DNA of 64,000 nucleotides, taken from NCBI GenBank assembly GCA_947477745.1, contig CANJUF010000007.1, positions 1-64,000 of the forward strand, given 5' to 3'. Both the position numbers and the translations under genes were made by a program. Of this stretch, positions 36,353 to 44,038 are shown piece by piece (within the stretch, counting starts at the first letter, position 1; each line of letters starts with the position of its first letter). Origin of the DNA: Sphingomonadaceae bacterium (GTDB lineage: Bacteria; Pseudomonadota; Alphaproteobacteria; Sphingomonadales; Sphingomonadaceae). The notes beneath the pieces were generated by a model, which worked only from the letters and a program-made list of their open reading frames with translations, was not told the origin of the DNA and searched no databases.

Positions 36353-37605
36353 CAACGCCCCCGCTTCAGGTCTTTCAGTTTCACCACCCGCGTCTTGACC
36401 GGATCGATATGCCCCGGCGCGAGCTGGAAGCGCCAGAACACCGTGCCCCTCGGGCGGCCCTGCGTATCGAGCCAGTTGGGCAGTCCCGGATCCTCGTGCG
36501 CGACGATCATGCGGAACGAGCCGTCCTGCTCCAGCCTGGTGCGCTTGCGGTTTTGCCAGACCGGGCGGTTCACATAGTCGTACGTGGCGAAGTAGCGGGT
36601 GAACAGCATCACGTTGGCAAAGCGGCATTCGGGCCAGCGCCCGCGCATCTCCAGCGCCTCGTCCGGGCCAAGCTGGTACTGTGTCTGCAGATAGCGGTTG
36701 TCGGCGGCGGCATAGCCGATGTTGCGATTGGCCGATTCGACGTTCGGGTCGGTGAACTGGTTCGGCACGGTCGACAGGAAGCGCGCGATCGCCGCGGAGT
36801 TGCGCGGCATGTCGGTCGGCCCGCTCATCCCCAGCACGGCTTCGAAATAGGTGGCGACGGTCTGCAGGCGCGCGGCCATCTCTTCATCGGTGGCGAGCGC
36901 GGGCGCGGCGGGGCGCGTGACCGGGCTGATCGTCAGCGGGATGTGGAGGTTCTGGTCGGCGGCGGCCGAGGTTTCCCACTCGAAATAGTGGCGCGTGGTG
37001 ATCGTGCGCGCGTCGCTTGCGAGCGCGAGCCAGTTGCGGTCCCGCTTCGCTCCGCCAACGTTGATTTCGAAAGAGCCGTCCGGCGCCACGTCGAACTCGG
37101 TGTCATTCAATGTGGCGGCAAGCGCGATCGGACGGGCGCCGTCGCGTTCCGCCCGCTCGACCGTAAACGAGGTGTAGATCGCGCCCGCGGTGTTGCCGCG
37201 AATGACATATTCGCCGTCCGGCTTGATCGGCGCGAAGTAATAGATCGCGTCGGGGTTGTCGCCGAGCAGCTTGCGGTCTGGCCCGACGAAGCGGGTGAAC
37301 ATGGGGTTCGAGGTGTCCGCCGACATCCAGAAATCGAGCGCGAGCTGCAGCGCGTCGGCCATGATCAGCCGCGCTTCGGCGCGCTCGTTCGAGGTGATCC
37401 CGGCATAGGGCGGGGTGCTGAACTTCGCATCCCACTCGATCATCTTTTGCGCCAGCGCGAGCCAGGCCCGGCTGGCCGGGCCGCCATCGCTGCCTTGCGC
37501 GAGCGCAGGGCCCGATGCGGCCAGCGATGCCAGCGCGCCCGGCATCGCCGCACCTGCGCCGCCCAGTGTCAAACCCTTGAGCAGCGAACGCCTGTTGCTT
37601 GCCAT
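36352..37605 (-). CDS. DUF1214 domain-containing protein with Tat-like signal
   Basis: MASNRRSLLKGLTLGGAGAAMPGALASLAASGPALAQ; C-terminal DPGLPNWLDTQGRPRGTVFWRFQLAPG typical of DUF1214; overlaps the P450 start. Confidence 0.82.
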   Translation of the reverse strand: MASNRRSLLKGLTLGGAGAAMPGALASLAASGPALAQGSDGGPASRAWLALAQKMIEWDAKFSTPPYAGITSNERAEARLIMADALQLALDFWMSADTSNPMFTRFVGPDRKLLGDNPDAIYYFAPIKPDGEYVIRGNTAGAIYTSFTVERAERDGARPIALAATLNDTEFDVAPDGSFEINVGGAKRDRNWLALASDARTITTRHYFEWETSAAADQNLHIPLTISPVTRPAAPALATDEEMAARLQTVATYFEAVLGMSGPTDMPRNSAAIARFLSTVPNQFTDPNVESANRNIGYAAADNRYLQTQYQLGPDEALEMRGRWPECRFANVMLFTRYFATYDYVNRPVWQNRKRTRLEQDGSFRMIVAHEDPGLPNWLDTQGRPRGTVFWRFQLAPGHIDPVKTRVVKLKDLKRGR

Positions 37606-37641
37606 TATCTTCTCCCCTTTTCGCACGGCCCGGTGCCGAAG

Positions 37642-38637
37642 TCAGTCGTAGATCGAATCCCGCTCGCCCAGCCATGACGGCAGGTCGAGTTTCGGCGCAG
37701 GCAGCGGCACTGCGCCATGCTCGAAGTCGAGCTGGTCGAACGGATCGGGATGGACGTACCATGCGGTCGGATCGCCAAGCCGCACCTCGTAAAGCGAAAC
37801 CCCTTCCGGCCCTGCGACCAGTGTCGGCAGCGGCGTGCCCACTTCCAGCGTGATGTGCATACCCCTGGTGCAGAGCTTTCCGCCCACGGACATCGAGCCA
37901 TCTGTGACGAGAATCGTCTGGATGCAGTTGCGCCCGCGCGTGGGGATGATCATGCCCGGATCGATCCGGGTCAGCGTGCACATCGCCTGCGGCCCGAAAT
38001 CGAGCCACTTTTCCCATGCCGAAATGCGCTTGCCGTTCTGCTCCTGCGCCAGCACTTCGATCCATTCGCACTCGTCGGCATGGCGGAAGCGCGGCTTGGC
38101 GAGCGGGCGGGCCGGGCGCGCCGCGATCGGCGTGGTCAGCATGCCGTCGGGGCCATAGGTCGCGCGCGACTGTACTTCGGATTCGTCGCCCAGGTGCGGG
38201 TTGGCAAGCTGGGTGATCCCGCGTTCCTTCTTGAGCGCGGCGAAGCCTTCGGGATCGGCATACCAGACGAACGGGTAGCCCCCCATCACCTCATAGACGA
38301 TCACCCCGTCCGGCCCGGTGATGTTGGGGCCATAAGGCGTGCCGATGTCGAGCATGATGTTGGTCCCGGCGGGGCATTCCACCCCGCCGCATTCCATCGA
38401 CCCTTCGAGCAAGTAGATCGTGTTGGGGCACATGTGGCCATGCTGGGCGATGATCATGCCCGGATCCCACTTGCCCGCGAAAGCGAGCACGCGCGGCTCG
38501 TAGTTGAGCCACTTTTCCAATGCTTCCTTGCGCACGCCCGAATGATCCTGCGCGAGCACCGGCTTCCATTCCATGTCGTCGAGATGCTGGAAGCTGGGCT
38601 CGGGATAGTTGAGCCGCAGTCTCATCGCGCCTTGCAT
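37642..38637 (-). CDS. protein with two tandem cupin-like halves
   Basis: Half 1: FQHLDDMEWKPVLAQDHSGVRKEALEKWLNYEPRVLAFAGKWDPGMIIAQHGHMCPNTIYLLEGSMECGG; half 2: FRHADECEWIEVLAQEQNGKRISAWEKWLDFGPQAMCTLTRIDPGMIIPTRGRNCIQTILVTDGSMSVGG. Confidence 0.65.
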   Translation of the reverse strand: MQGAMRLRLNYPEPSFQHLDDMEWKPVLAQDHSGVRKEALEKWLNYEPRVLAFAGKWDPGMIIAQHGHMCPNTIYLLEGSMECGGVECPAGTNIMLDIGTPYGPNITGPDGVIVYEVMGGYPFVWYADPEGFAALKKERGITQLANPHLGDESEVQSRATYGPDGMLTTPIAARPARPLAKPRFRHADECEWIEVLAQEQNGKRISAWEKWLDFGPQAMCTLTRIDPGMIIPTRGRNCIQTILVTDGSMSVGGKLCTRGMHITLEVGTPLPTLVAGPEGVSLYEVRLGDPTAWYVHPDPFDQLDFEHGAVPLPAPKLDLPSWLGERDSIYD

Positions 38638-38650
38638 TTCCGCTGTCTCC

Positions 38651-39814
38651 TCAGCCCGGCATCTTCATCTTGTCGCGCATGGTCGAACGCTCGATCATGC
38701 CGTAAGCGGTCTCGCCCTCGAAGCTGTAGTGCGCGATCATCTGGTGGAGCGGTGGGAACTGCGATTCCGCCGGCGGAATTGACGGCACGCCGCCAGTGGT
38801 CTTGCCGCCAAAGGTGAAGCGTCTGCCATCTTCGGTTTCCATCACGCAGGTGACGTCCTCGCCCGAATACTGGAAGTCCTTGAGCCACGGCGATTTGACC
38901 GCGCGTGCCGGGATCAGATCGCCTTCGCCAAGATAGACGAAGCCCTCGTTGTAATCGTATTCCTTGCCGGACTTGTAGCCGGGGTAGGCGATGTAGCCGA
39001 ACGCCTTGCCGCTGGGGAATACCGCAGACTGCCAGGCGTGGCCGAAGAATTCCTGGAGCTTGCGCACGCCCTTGCGGCGGATGCGCAGCGCCCCGCCGGT
39101 GAACTCCACGTCCTTGCCTTCCCAGTTGATCACGCCCTTGACGCGGCAGAGCTGCTCCAGCCGGTCGCCGCCCATGGCCAGCGCTTCGCCGCCCTTGGCC
39201 ATGCGCTCCCTTGCATCTTTAGACATGGTGCCCTGGATGAAAGGCGGCACCACCGGCCAGGCCTCGATCTCGAAGCGTAGCGGCGCGAGTTTTTGAGTGG
39301 CATAGCCGGGGACCAGCATCTCATCCCAGGGGCCGCTGGGGACCGCGCCCGAAAAGCCGGACTTGTAACGCTTGAACGGCTCGACCACCTCGAACCACAG
39401 CCCGCCGGTGCCGAAGTGCGAGGCCTTGCCGTTGGCTCCCGTTTCCTTGTGGCGCGGCGCGGCGACGTTCTGGCGCATCACGCGGCCTTCGGGCGTGACG
39501 AAGCCCATCTCGATGTGCGGGTGGTCCCAGTCCGGCGCCATCGCCTCGACTGCGCAGCGCGGAAAGGCGAAGCGGCCCTGATCGTCCCACAGCCACCAGT
39601 TGAAGCCTTCCTGCATCCCCGGTTCGGTCTGCTTCTCGGTGATGAAATACTCGAACGCGGGATCTTTCCCGCCGGTCAGATCGCTCATGCCTGCTCCTGT
39701 GCCTGTTGATTTCCTGCTGCTCGCCGCTCCGGCCAAGCCGGGGACGAGCGCCGCCGTGGCAGCCGCGCCGCCTGTCACCAGCGCCGTGCGCCGCGTGTAT
39801 CCCGATTGGCTCAT
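38651..39814 (-). CDS. hypothetical protein with Tat-like signal (lipocalin/AttH-like DUF suspected)
   Basis: MSQSGYTRRTALVTGGAAATAALVPGLAGAA; long ORF between genes of consistent direction; no family confidently recognised. Confidence 0.65.
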   Translation of the reverse strand: MSQSGYTRRTALVTGGAAATAALVPGLAGAASSRKSTGTGAGMSDLTGGKDPAFEYFITEKQTEPGMQEGFNWWLWDDQGRFAFPRCAVEAMAPDWDHPHIEMGFVTPEGRVMRQNVAAPRHKETGANGKASHFGTGGLWFEVVEPFKRYKSGFSGAVPSGPWDEMLVPGYATQKLAPLRFEIEAWPVVPPFIQGTMSKDARERMAKGGEALAMGGDRLEQLCRVKGVINWEGKDVEFTGGALRIRRKGVRKLQEFFGHAWQSAVFPSGKAFGYIAYPGYKSGKEYDYNEGFVYLGEGDLIPARAVKSPWLKDFQYSGEDVTCVMETEDGRRFTFGGKTTGGVPSIPPAESQFPPLHQMIAHYSFEGETAYGMIERSTMRDKMKMPG

Positions 39815-39978
39815 AGGCCCCTCTCCATGCTCGGGGCGCTTTGCCGCCTCGCGAGTCCCTGACATGCGTATCCTATCCCCGCAGCAATGCGAAGCCCGCC
39901 CGGGGCATTATGGCGGCTTGACTCGCCGCGCGCCCGGTTTGACGAGGCGAATAACGCAATAAAGCAGGGAGGGTATCG

Positions 39979-40749
39979 ATGGCGTCGGGAAAACATGCAG
40001 GGAAAGTCGCGGTTTGCGTGGGCAGCGCAACCGGCATGGGCGCGGAAAGCGCATTCCGGCTCGCCAGCGAAGGCGCAAGCGTGGTGATCGGCGACATCAA
40101 CATGGCGGCGGCGGAAAAGCTGGTCGACCGCATTTCCTCGGCAGGGGGCGAGGCGGTGGCCCGCGCCTGCGACATTGCGAACGAGGACGCGGTCAATGCG
40201 CTGATCCACGGCGCGGCCCGCCAATTCGGCGGCCTCGACCTGATGCACGTCAATGCCGCCGATCTCAGCCTTGGTCCCAAGGATGGCGATGCCCTGTCGA
40301 TCGACCTTGCCACTTTCGACCGATCGGTCGAGGTCAATCTGCGCGGCCACCTGCTGTGCACGCGCGCCGCTATCCCGCTGATGCGCGAGCGTGGCAAGGG
40401 CGCCATCGTCTACACCTCGTCCGACGCCGCCAAGACCGCCGCGCCGTTCCAGTTCAGCTACTACGTCACCAAGGCGGCGCTCAATGCGCTGATGCGCCAT
40501 GTCGCGATTCGCTGGGGCGCGAAAGGGATCAGGGCGAACGCGATTTGCCCCGGTGTGATCTTGACCGAAACCGTGATGCGCCACATGAGTGACGAAGTGC
40601 GCACCGACGCGCTCAAGCGGGTGCCCAGTCCGCGCCTGGGCGAACCGAAGGACATCGCCAACCTGGTCAGCTTCCTGCTTTCGGACGAAGCCGACTGGAT
40701 CAATGGACAGGCCATCAGTATCGACGGCGGATCGGTCATGCATGGCTGA
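39979..40749 (+). CDS. SDR family oxidoreductase
   Basis: KVAVCVGSATGMGAESAFRLASEGASVVIGDIN, YYVTKAALNALMRHVAIRWGAKGIRANAICPGVILTE, ADWINGQAISIDGGSVMHG. Confidence 0.92.
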   Translation: MASGKHAGKVAVCVGSATGMGAESAFRLASEGASVVIGDINMAAAEKLVDRISSAGGEAVARACDIANEDAVNALIHGAARQFGGLDLMHVNAADLSLGPKDGDALSIDLATFDRSVEVNLRGHLLCTRAAIPLMRERGKGAIVYTSSDAAKTAAPFQFSYYVTKAALNALMRHVAIRWGAKGIRANAICPGVILTETVMRHMSDEVRTDALKRVPSPRLGEPKDIANLVSFLLSDEADWINGQAISIDGGSVMHG

Positions 40750-40785
40750 ACAGAAATACGGGACCGCAGAGGACAGGATCACACC

Positions 40786-41661
40786 ATGAAGGACGCAGAC
40801 AAGGAGAGGGCCGCACTCGACGCCTATCTCGGCAAGAACATCCGGCTCGAGGCGCCGACCTCCAGCCTGATGAAAAGCACGTCGGAATGGCTCAACCATC
40901 CAATCATCCGCGAGGTCCTGCCGATCTGGTTGCTGCGCAAGAACGGGCCGGATTTCCCCGTGGAGGCAGACCACACGCTCGGCCTGTCCAAGGCTTTCGA
41001 CGAAGTCGTGCCGCCCGCGCGCCTTGCCGAATTGCTGGAACAAGAACGCCGCATCAATCCCGAATTCGATGCATGGGTCGCCGAAGGCTTCGTCTCGACT
41101 TACGACAATGAGCATTTCAACCAGTATGCGCCGGGCACCGTCGGCGGCATGATCGGCTACCAGATCCGCGAGCATGGTTTCGACCTGACGCTGGGCGTTG
41201 GCAATCAGGTGCCCGAAAACATGACCACGCTGGAATACTGGAAGATCCGCGGCCGCCAGAGCCATGACTTCGAGCATATTCTCACCGGCGGCCAGTTCAA
41301 TTCGCTGGGCGAGGTGGCGATCACGTTCGGGCGGGTCGCCAACCAGTCGCGCCATCTCAGCCCCGAGCTCGCCGGCGCGGTCAATCCCTACCAAGCCTTC
41401 GCGGGCCTGCGCATGGTGACGCGCGCGATGATCCATTATCCCGAGACGCTGGTGCCGACGCTGCGCTGCCTTGAACAGGGGATTGCGGTCGGGCTCGCCT
41501 CGCCGCCGTTCTGGTTCATGAAGTGGGAAGAGGTGTTCCACATGACCCCGGCCGAGGCGCGCGCCCATTTCGGCGTTCCGCCGGTCGCCGAAGTCGATAC
41601 CCATCACGAGGCGATCCTGTTCCGCCAGGACCCCGAAGACATTGCCATGGCGGCAGAATAA
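40786..41661 (+). CDS. Coq4 family protein
   Basis: HDFEHILTGGQFNSLGE matches the HDxxH(x11)E metal motif of the Coq4 family; AVNPYQAFAGLRMVTRAMIHYPETLVPTLRCLEQGIAVG. Confidence 0.8.
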   Translation: MKDADKERAALDAYLGKNIRLEAPTSSLMKSTSEWLNHPIIREVLPIWLLRKNGPDFPVEADHTLGLSKAFDEVVPPARLAELLEQERRINPEFDAWVAEGFVSTYDNEHFNQYAPGTVGGMIGYQIREHGFDLTLGVGNQVPENMTTLEYWKIRGRQSHDFEHILTGGQFNSLGEVAITFGRVANQSRHLSPELAGAVNPYQAFAGLRMVTRAMIHYPETLVPTLRCLEQGIAVGLASPPFWFMKWEEVFHMTPAEARAHFGVPPVAEVDTHHEAILFRQDPEDIAMAAE

Positions 41662-41704
41662 ACGACAAATCAGCCCGCAAGCGGGTCAGGGAGAGAAAAG
41701 CAAA

Positions 41705-42691
41705 GTGAAAACAATCTACGTTACCGGTGCGACCGGGATTCTCGGTGCGAACGTGTGCACGCAGCTGCTTGCCAAGGGATACGCGGTGCGCGCCTCGGTG
41801 CGCGACATGGACAATTCCGATGCGCTCGCGCTGCGCGGTGCCGGGGTCGAAATCGTGCCCGGCGATCTCAAGGACCGCGCCAGCCTGTCCGCCGCGATCA
41901 AGGGCGCCGACGGCGTTATCCATTCGGGCGCGATGCTGGGCCGCCCCGGCGCGAGCTGGGAAGAAGGCTACGCCACCAATGTCGTGGGCACGATGAACCT
42001 GCTTTCGGCCGCCTGGGAGGCAGACAACCTGCCCGTCGTGCAGGTGCTGACCACCACCTTCTTCGACAGCGCCAGCACCCACAACGAAGAATCCGCGCTC
42101 GATCTCACCTGCGCCTTCATGGACGTCTACACCGTGACCAAACGGCTCGCCTATCTCGAAGGCATGGGCCGGGTGCGCGAGGGGCAGGACATCCGTTTCA
42201 TGGTGCCCGGTGCGATCTACGGGCCATCGATCTGCGTCGAGAAGGCCAATTGGGCCAACACCTTCAACGACCGCTTCATCAAGGCGATCAAGGGCGAGAT
42301 GCCCACGCAATTGCCGCTGCCGATGCCGTGGTCCACGGCGGACGACTGCGCCTGGGTCTGCGTGGCTGCGCTCGAAAACGGCGAGGCGGGCAAGCGCTAT
42401 GTCGCGCATGGCAGCCCCGATTCGACCGGCACCGTGGCTACGGTGATGAACCGCGCCTGCGAGGTGGCCGGGGTCGATCACCGCATCGGCGAATATACCA
42501 AGGACCAGCTCGATTCGCCCGAACTGCTCGAGATTTTCGGGCCAACCATCCCGCTGCTCGCCAAGCGCACTTACCCGCAGCCGTTTTCCAGCAGCTTGAA
42601 GACCCAGCAAGCGCTCGGCTATGTGCCGACCGAACTGGGAGACGGGGTGCAGGCGATGATCGACTGGCTGCGCGAAGTCCGCGCGATCTGA
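41705..42691 (+). CDS. NAD-dependent epimerase/dehydratase family protein (GTG start)
   Basis: VKTIYVTGATGILGANVCTQLLAKGYAVRASVRDMDN; DVYTVTKRLAYLEG (YxxxK). Confidence 0.88.
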   Translation: MKTIYVTGATGILGANVCTQLLAKGYAVRASVRDMDNSDALALRGAGVEIVPGDLKDRASLSAAIKGADGVIHSGAMLGRPGASWEEGYATNVVGTMNLLSAAWEADNLPVVQVLTTTFFDSASTHNEESALDLTCAFMDVYTVTKRLAYLEGMGRVREGQDIRFMVPGAIYGPSICVEKANWANTFNDRFIKAIKGEMPTQLPLPMPWSTADDCAWVCVAALENGEAGKRYVAHGSPDSTGTVATVMNRACEVAGVDHRIGEYTKDQLDSPELLEIFGPTIPLLAKRTYPQPFSSSLKTQQALGYVPTELGDGVQAMIDWLREVRAI

Positions 42692-42736
42692 AATCTCGTC
42701 ATCCTGCTGCAATCAAGCCAAGACAAAGGACCGCCG

Positions 42737-44038
42737 ATGATGAAACGTCTTGTCCTCGCCGCCGTGCTGCTCGCCAGCGCTCCTGCCTTCGCCGATGCGA
42801 CCGACCGCAAGTTCACCATCGCGGCGATCCCCGACACGCAGAACTACACGGATTACACGCATCAGACGGAGGAAAAATTCCCCTTCGACGCGCGCGCAAT
42901 GTTCTTCGAGCAGATGGAATACATCGCCGCCAACGTGGAAAGCCAGGGCGGCGAGATCGCCTTCGTCACCGGGCTTGGGGACGCTTGGCAGCACCAGACC
43001 ATGACGATCGATCCCGATCACTACATGCGCGGTTTCCGGGTCGATGAAAATTCGCTGTTCGCAAAGATATTCAAGCCGACGCCAAAGGTCTGGGATGTCG
43101 AGATGCCTGCTGCGCGCAAGGGCTACGAGCTGCTGATGGGCAAGGTGCCGTTCTCGGCCGTGCCGGGCAATCACGATTACGACGCGATGTGGACCGATTC
43201 CAAGTTCCCCTCGGCGGCGAAGATCGACCCCAGGGACATGTCGACCATCGGCGTGCTGCATCCCGGCGGGCTCAGCAATTTCCGCGCCGTGTTCGGGGAG
43301 AATACGCCGTTCTTCAAGGACAAGGAGTGGTATGTCGCCGCCAACGACGGCGGCGCCGACAGCGCCCAGGTGTTCGAGGCGGGCGGCTACAAGTTCCTGC
43401 ACATCGGCCTGCAATTCGATCCGCCCGACACCTCGCTCGCATGGGCGGCGCGGGTGATCGAGAAGTACAAGGGCCTGCCGACGATCGTTTCCACTCACGA
43501 TTACCTGAGCACGCAGGGCGAGCGGAAGCCCAACCAGATCATCGACGGGCATCTGGTCGACCCGCAGAACAATTCGCCGCAGATGGTCTGGGACAAGCTG
43601 CTCAGCCAGCACGACCAGATCTTCATGCTGCTGTGCGGACACCAGCACGGACAGGCGAGGCGCAACGATCCCAACAAGTTCGGCCACGAAGTCCATCAGG
43701 TGCTTGCCGACTATCAGGACCGCGGCCAGACCGCGATCGAGGCGGGCATCCAGTCCGAACGGCCGGTCAACATCGGTGACGGCTGGATGCGGCTGATGGA
43801 GTTCGATTTCACCGGCACGCAGCCGGTGGTGCGGGTGCGGACCTATTCGACGCACTACAAGAAGCAGAGCACGCAGATCCGGCAATATGCCAAGTGGTAC
43901 CGCGACCACGAGGATCCGGGCATGAGCGACAAGGACTTCGCGCGCGAGGACGATTTCACGATCCCGCTGACCGATTTTGTCGAGCGGTTCGGTACTGGAA
44001 CGGCGAGCGCCCCGACGCCTACGCCCCCGGGGTCTTGA
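42737..44038 (+). CDS. secreted calcineurin-like metallophosphoesterase
   Basis: Signal peptide; IAAIPDTQNYTDYT, VTGLGDAWQH, VPGNHDYD, LLCGHQHGQ metal motifs. Confidence 0.9.
   Translation: MMKRLVLAAVLLASAPAFADATDRKFTIAAIPDTQNYTDYTHQTEEKFPFDARAMFFEQMEYIAANVESQGGEIAFVTGLGDAWQHQTMTIDPDHYMRGFRVDENSLFAKIFKPTPKVWDVEMPAARKGYELLMGKVPFSAVPGNHDYDAMWTDSKFPSAAKIDPRDMSTIGVLHPGGLSNFRAVFGENTPFFKDKEWYVAANDGGADSAQVFEAGGYKFLHIGLQFDPPDTSLAWAARVIEKYKGLPTIVSTHDYLSTQGERKPNQIIDGHLVDPQNNSPQMVWDKLLSQHDQIFMLLCGHQHGQARRNDPNKFGHEVHQVLADYQDRGQTAIEAGIQSERPVNIGDGWMRLMEFDFTGTQPVVRVRTYSTHYKKQSTQIRQYAKWYRDHEDPGMSDKDFAREDDFTIPLTDFVERFGTGTASAPTPTPPGS

Noticed and set aside
39811-41607. 598-aa - ORF opposite the SDR and Coq4-like genes
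   Set aside because: Shadow ORF across two genes with clear motifs on +; same explanation as other long antisense ORFs.
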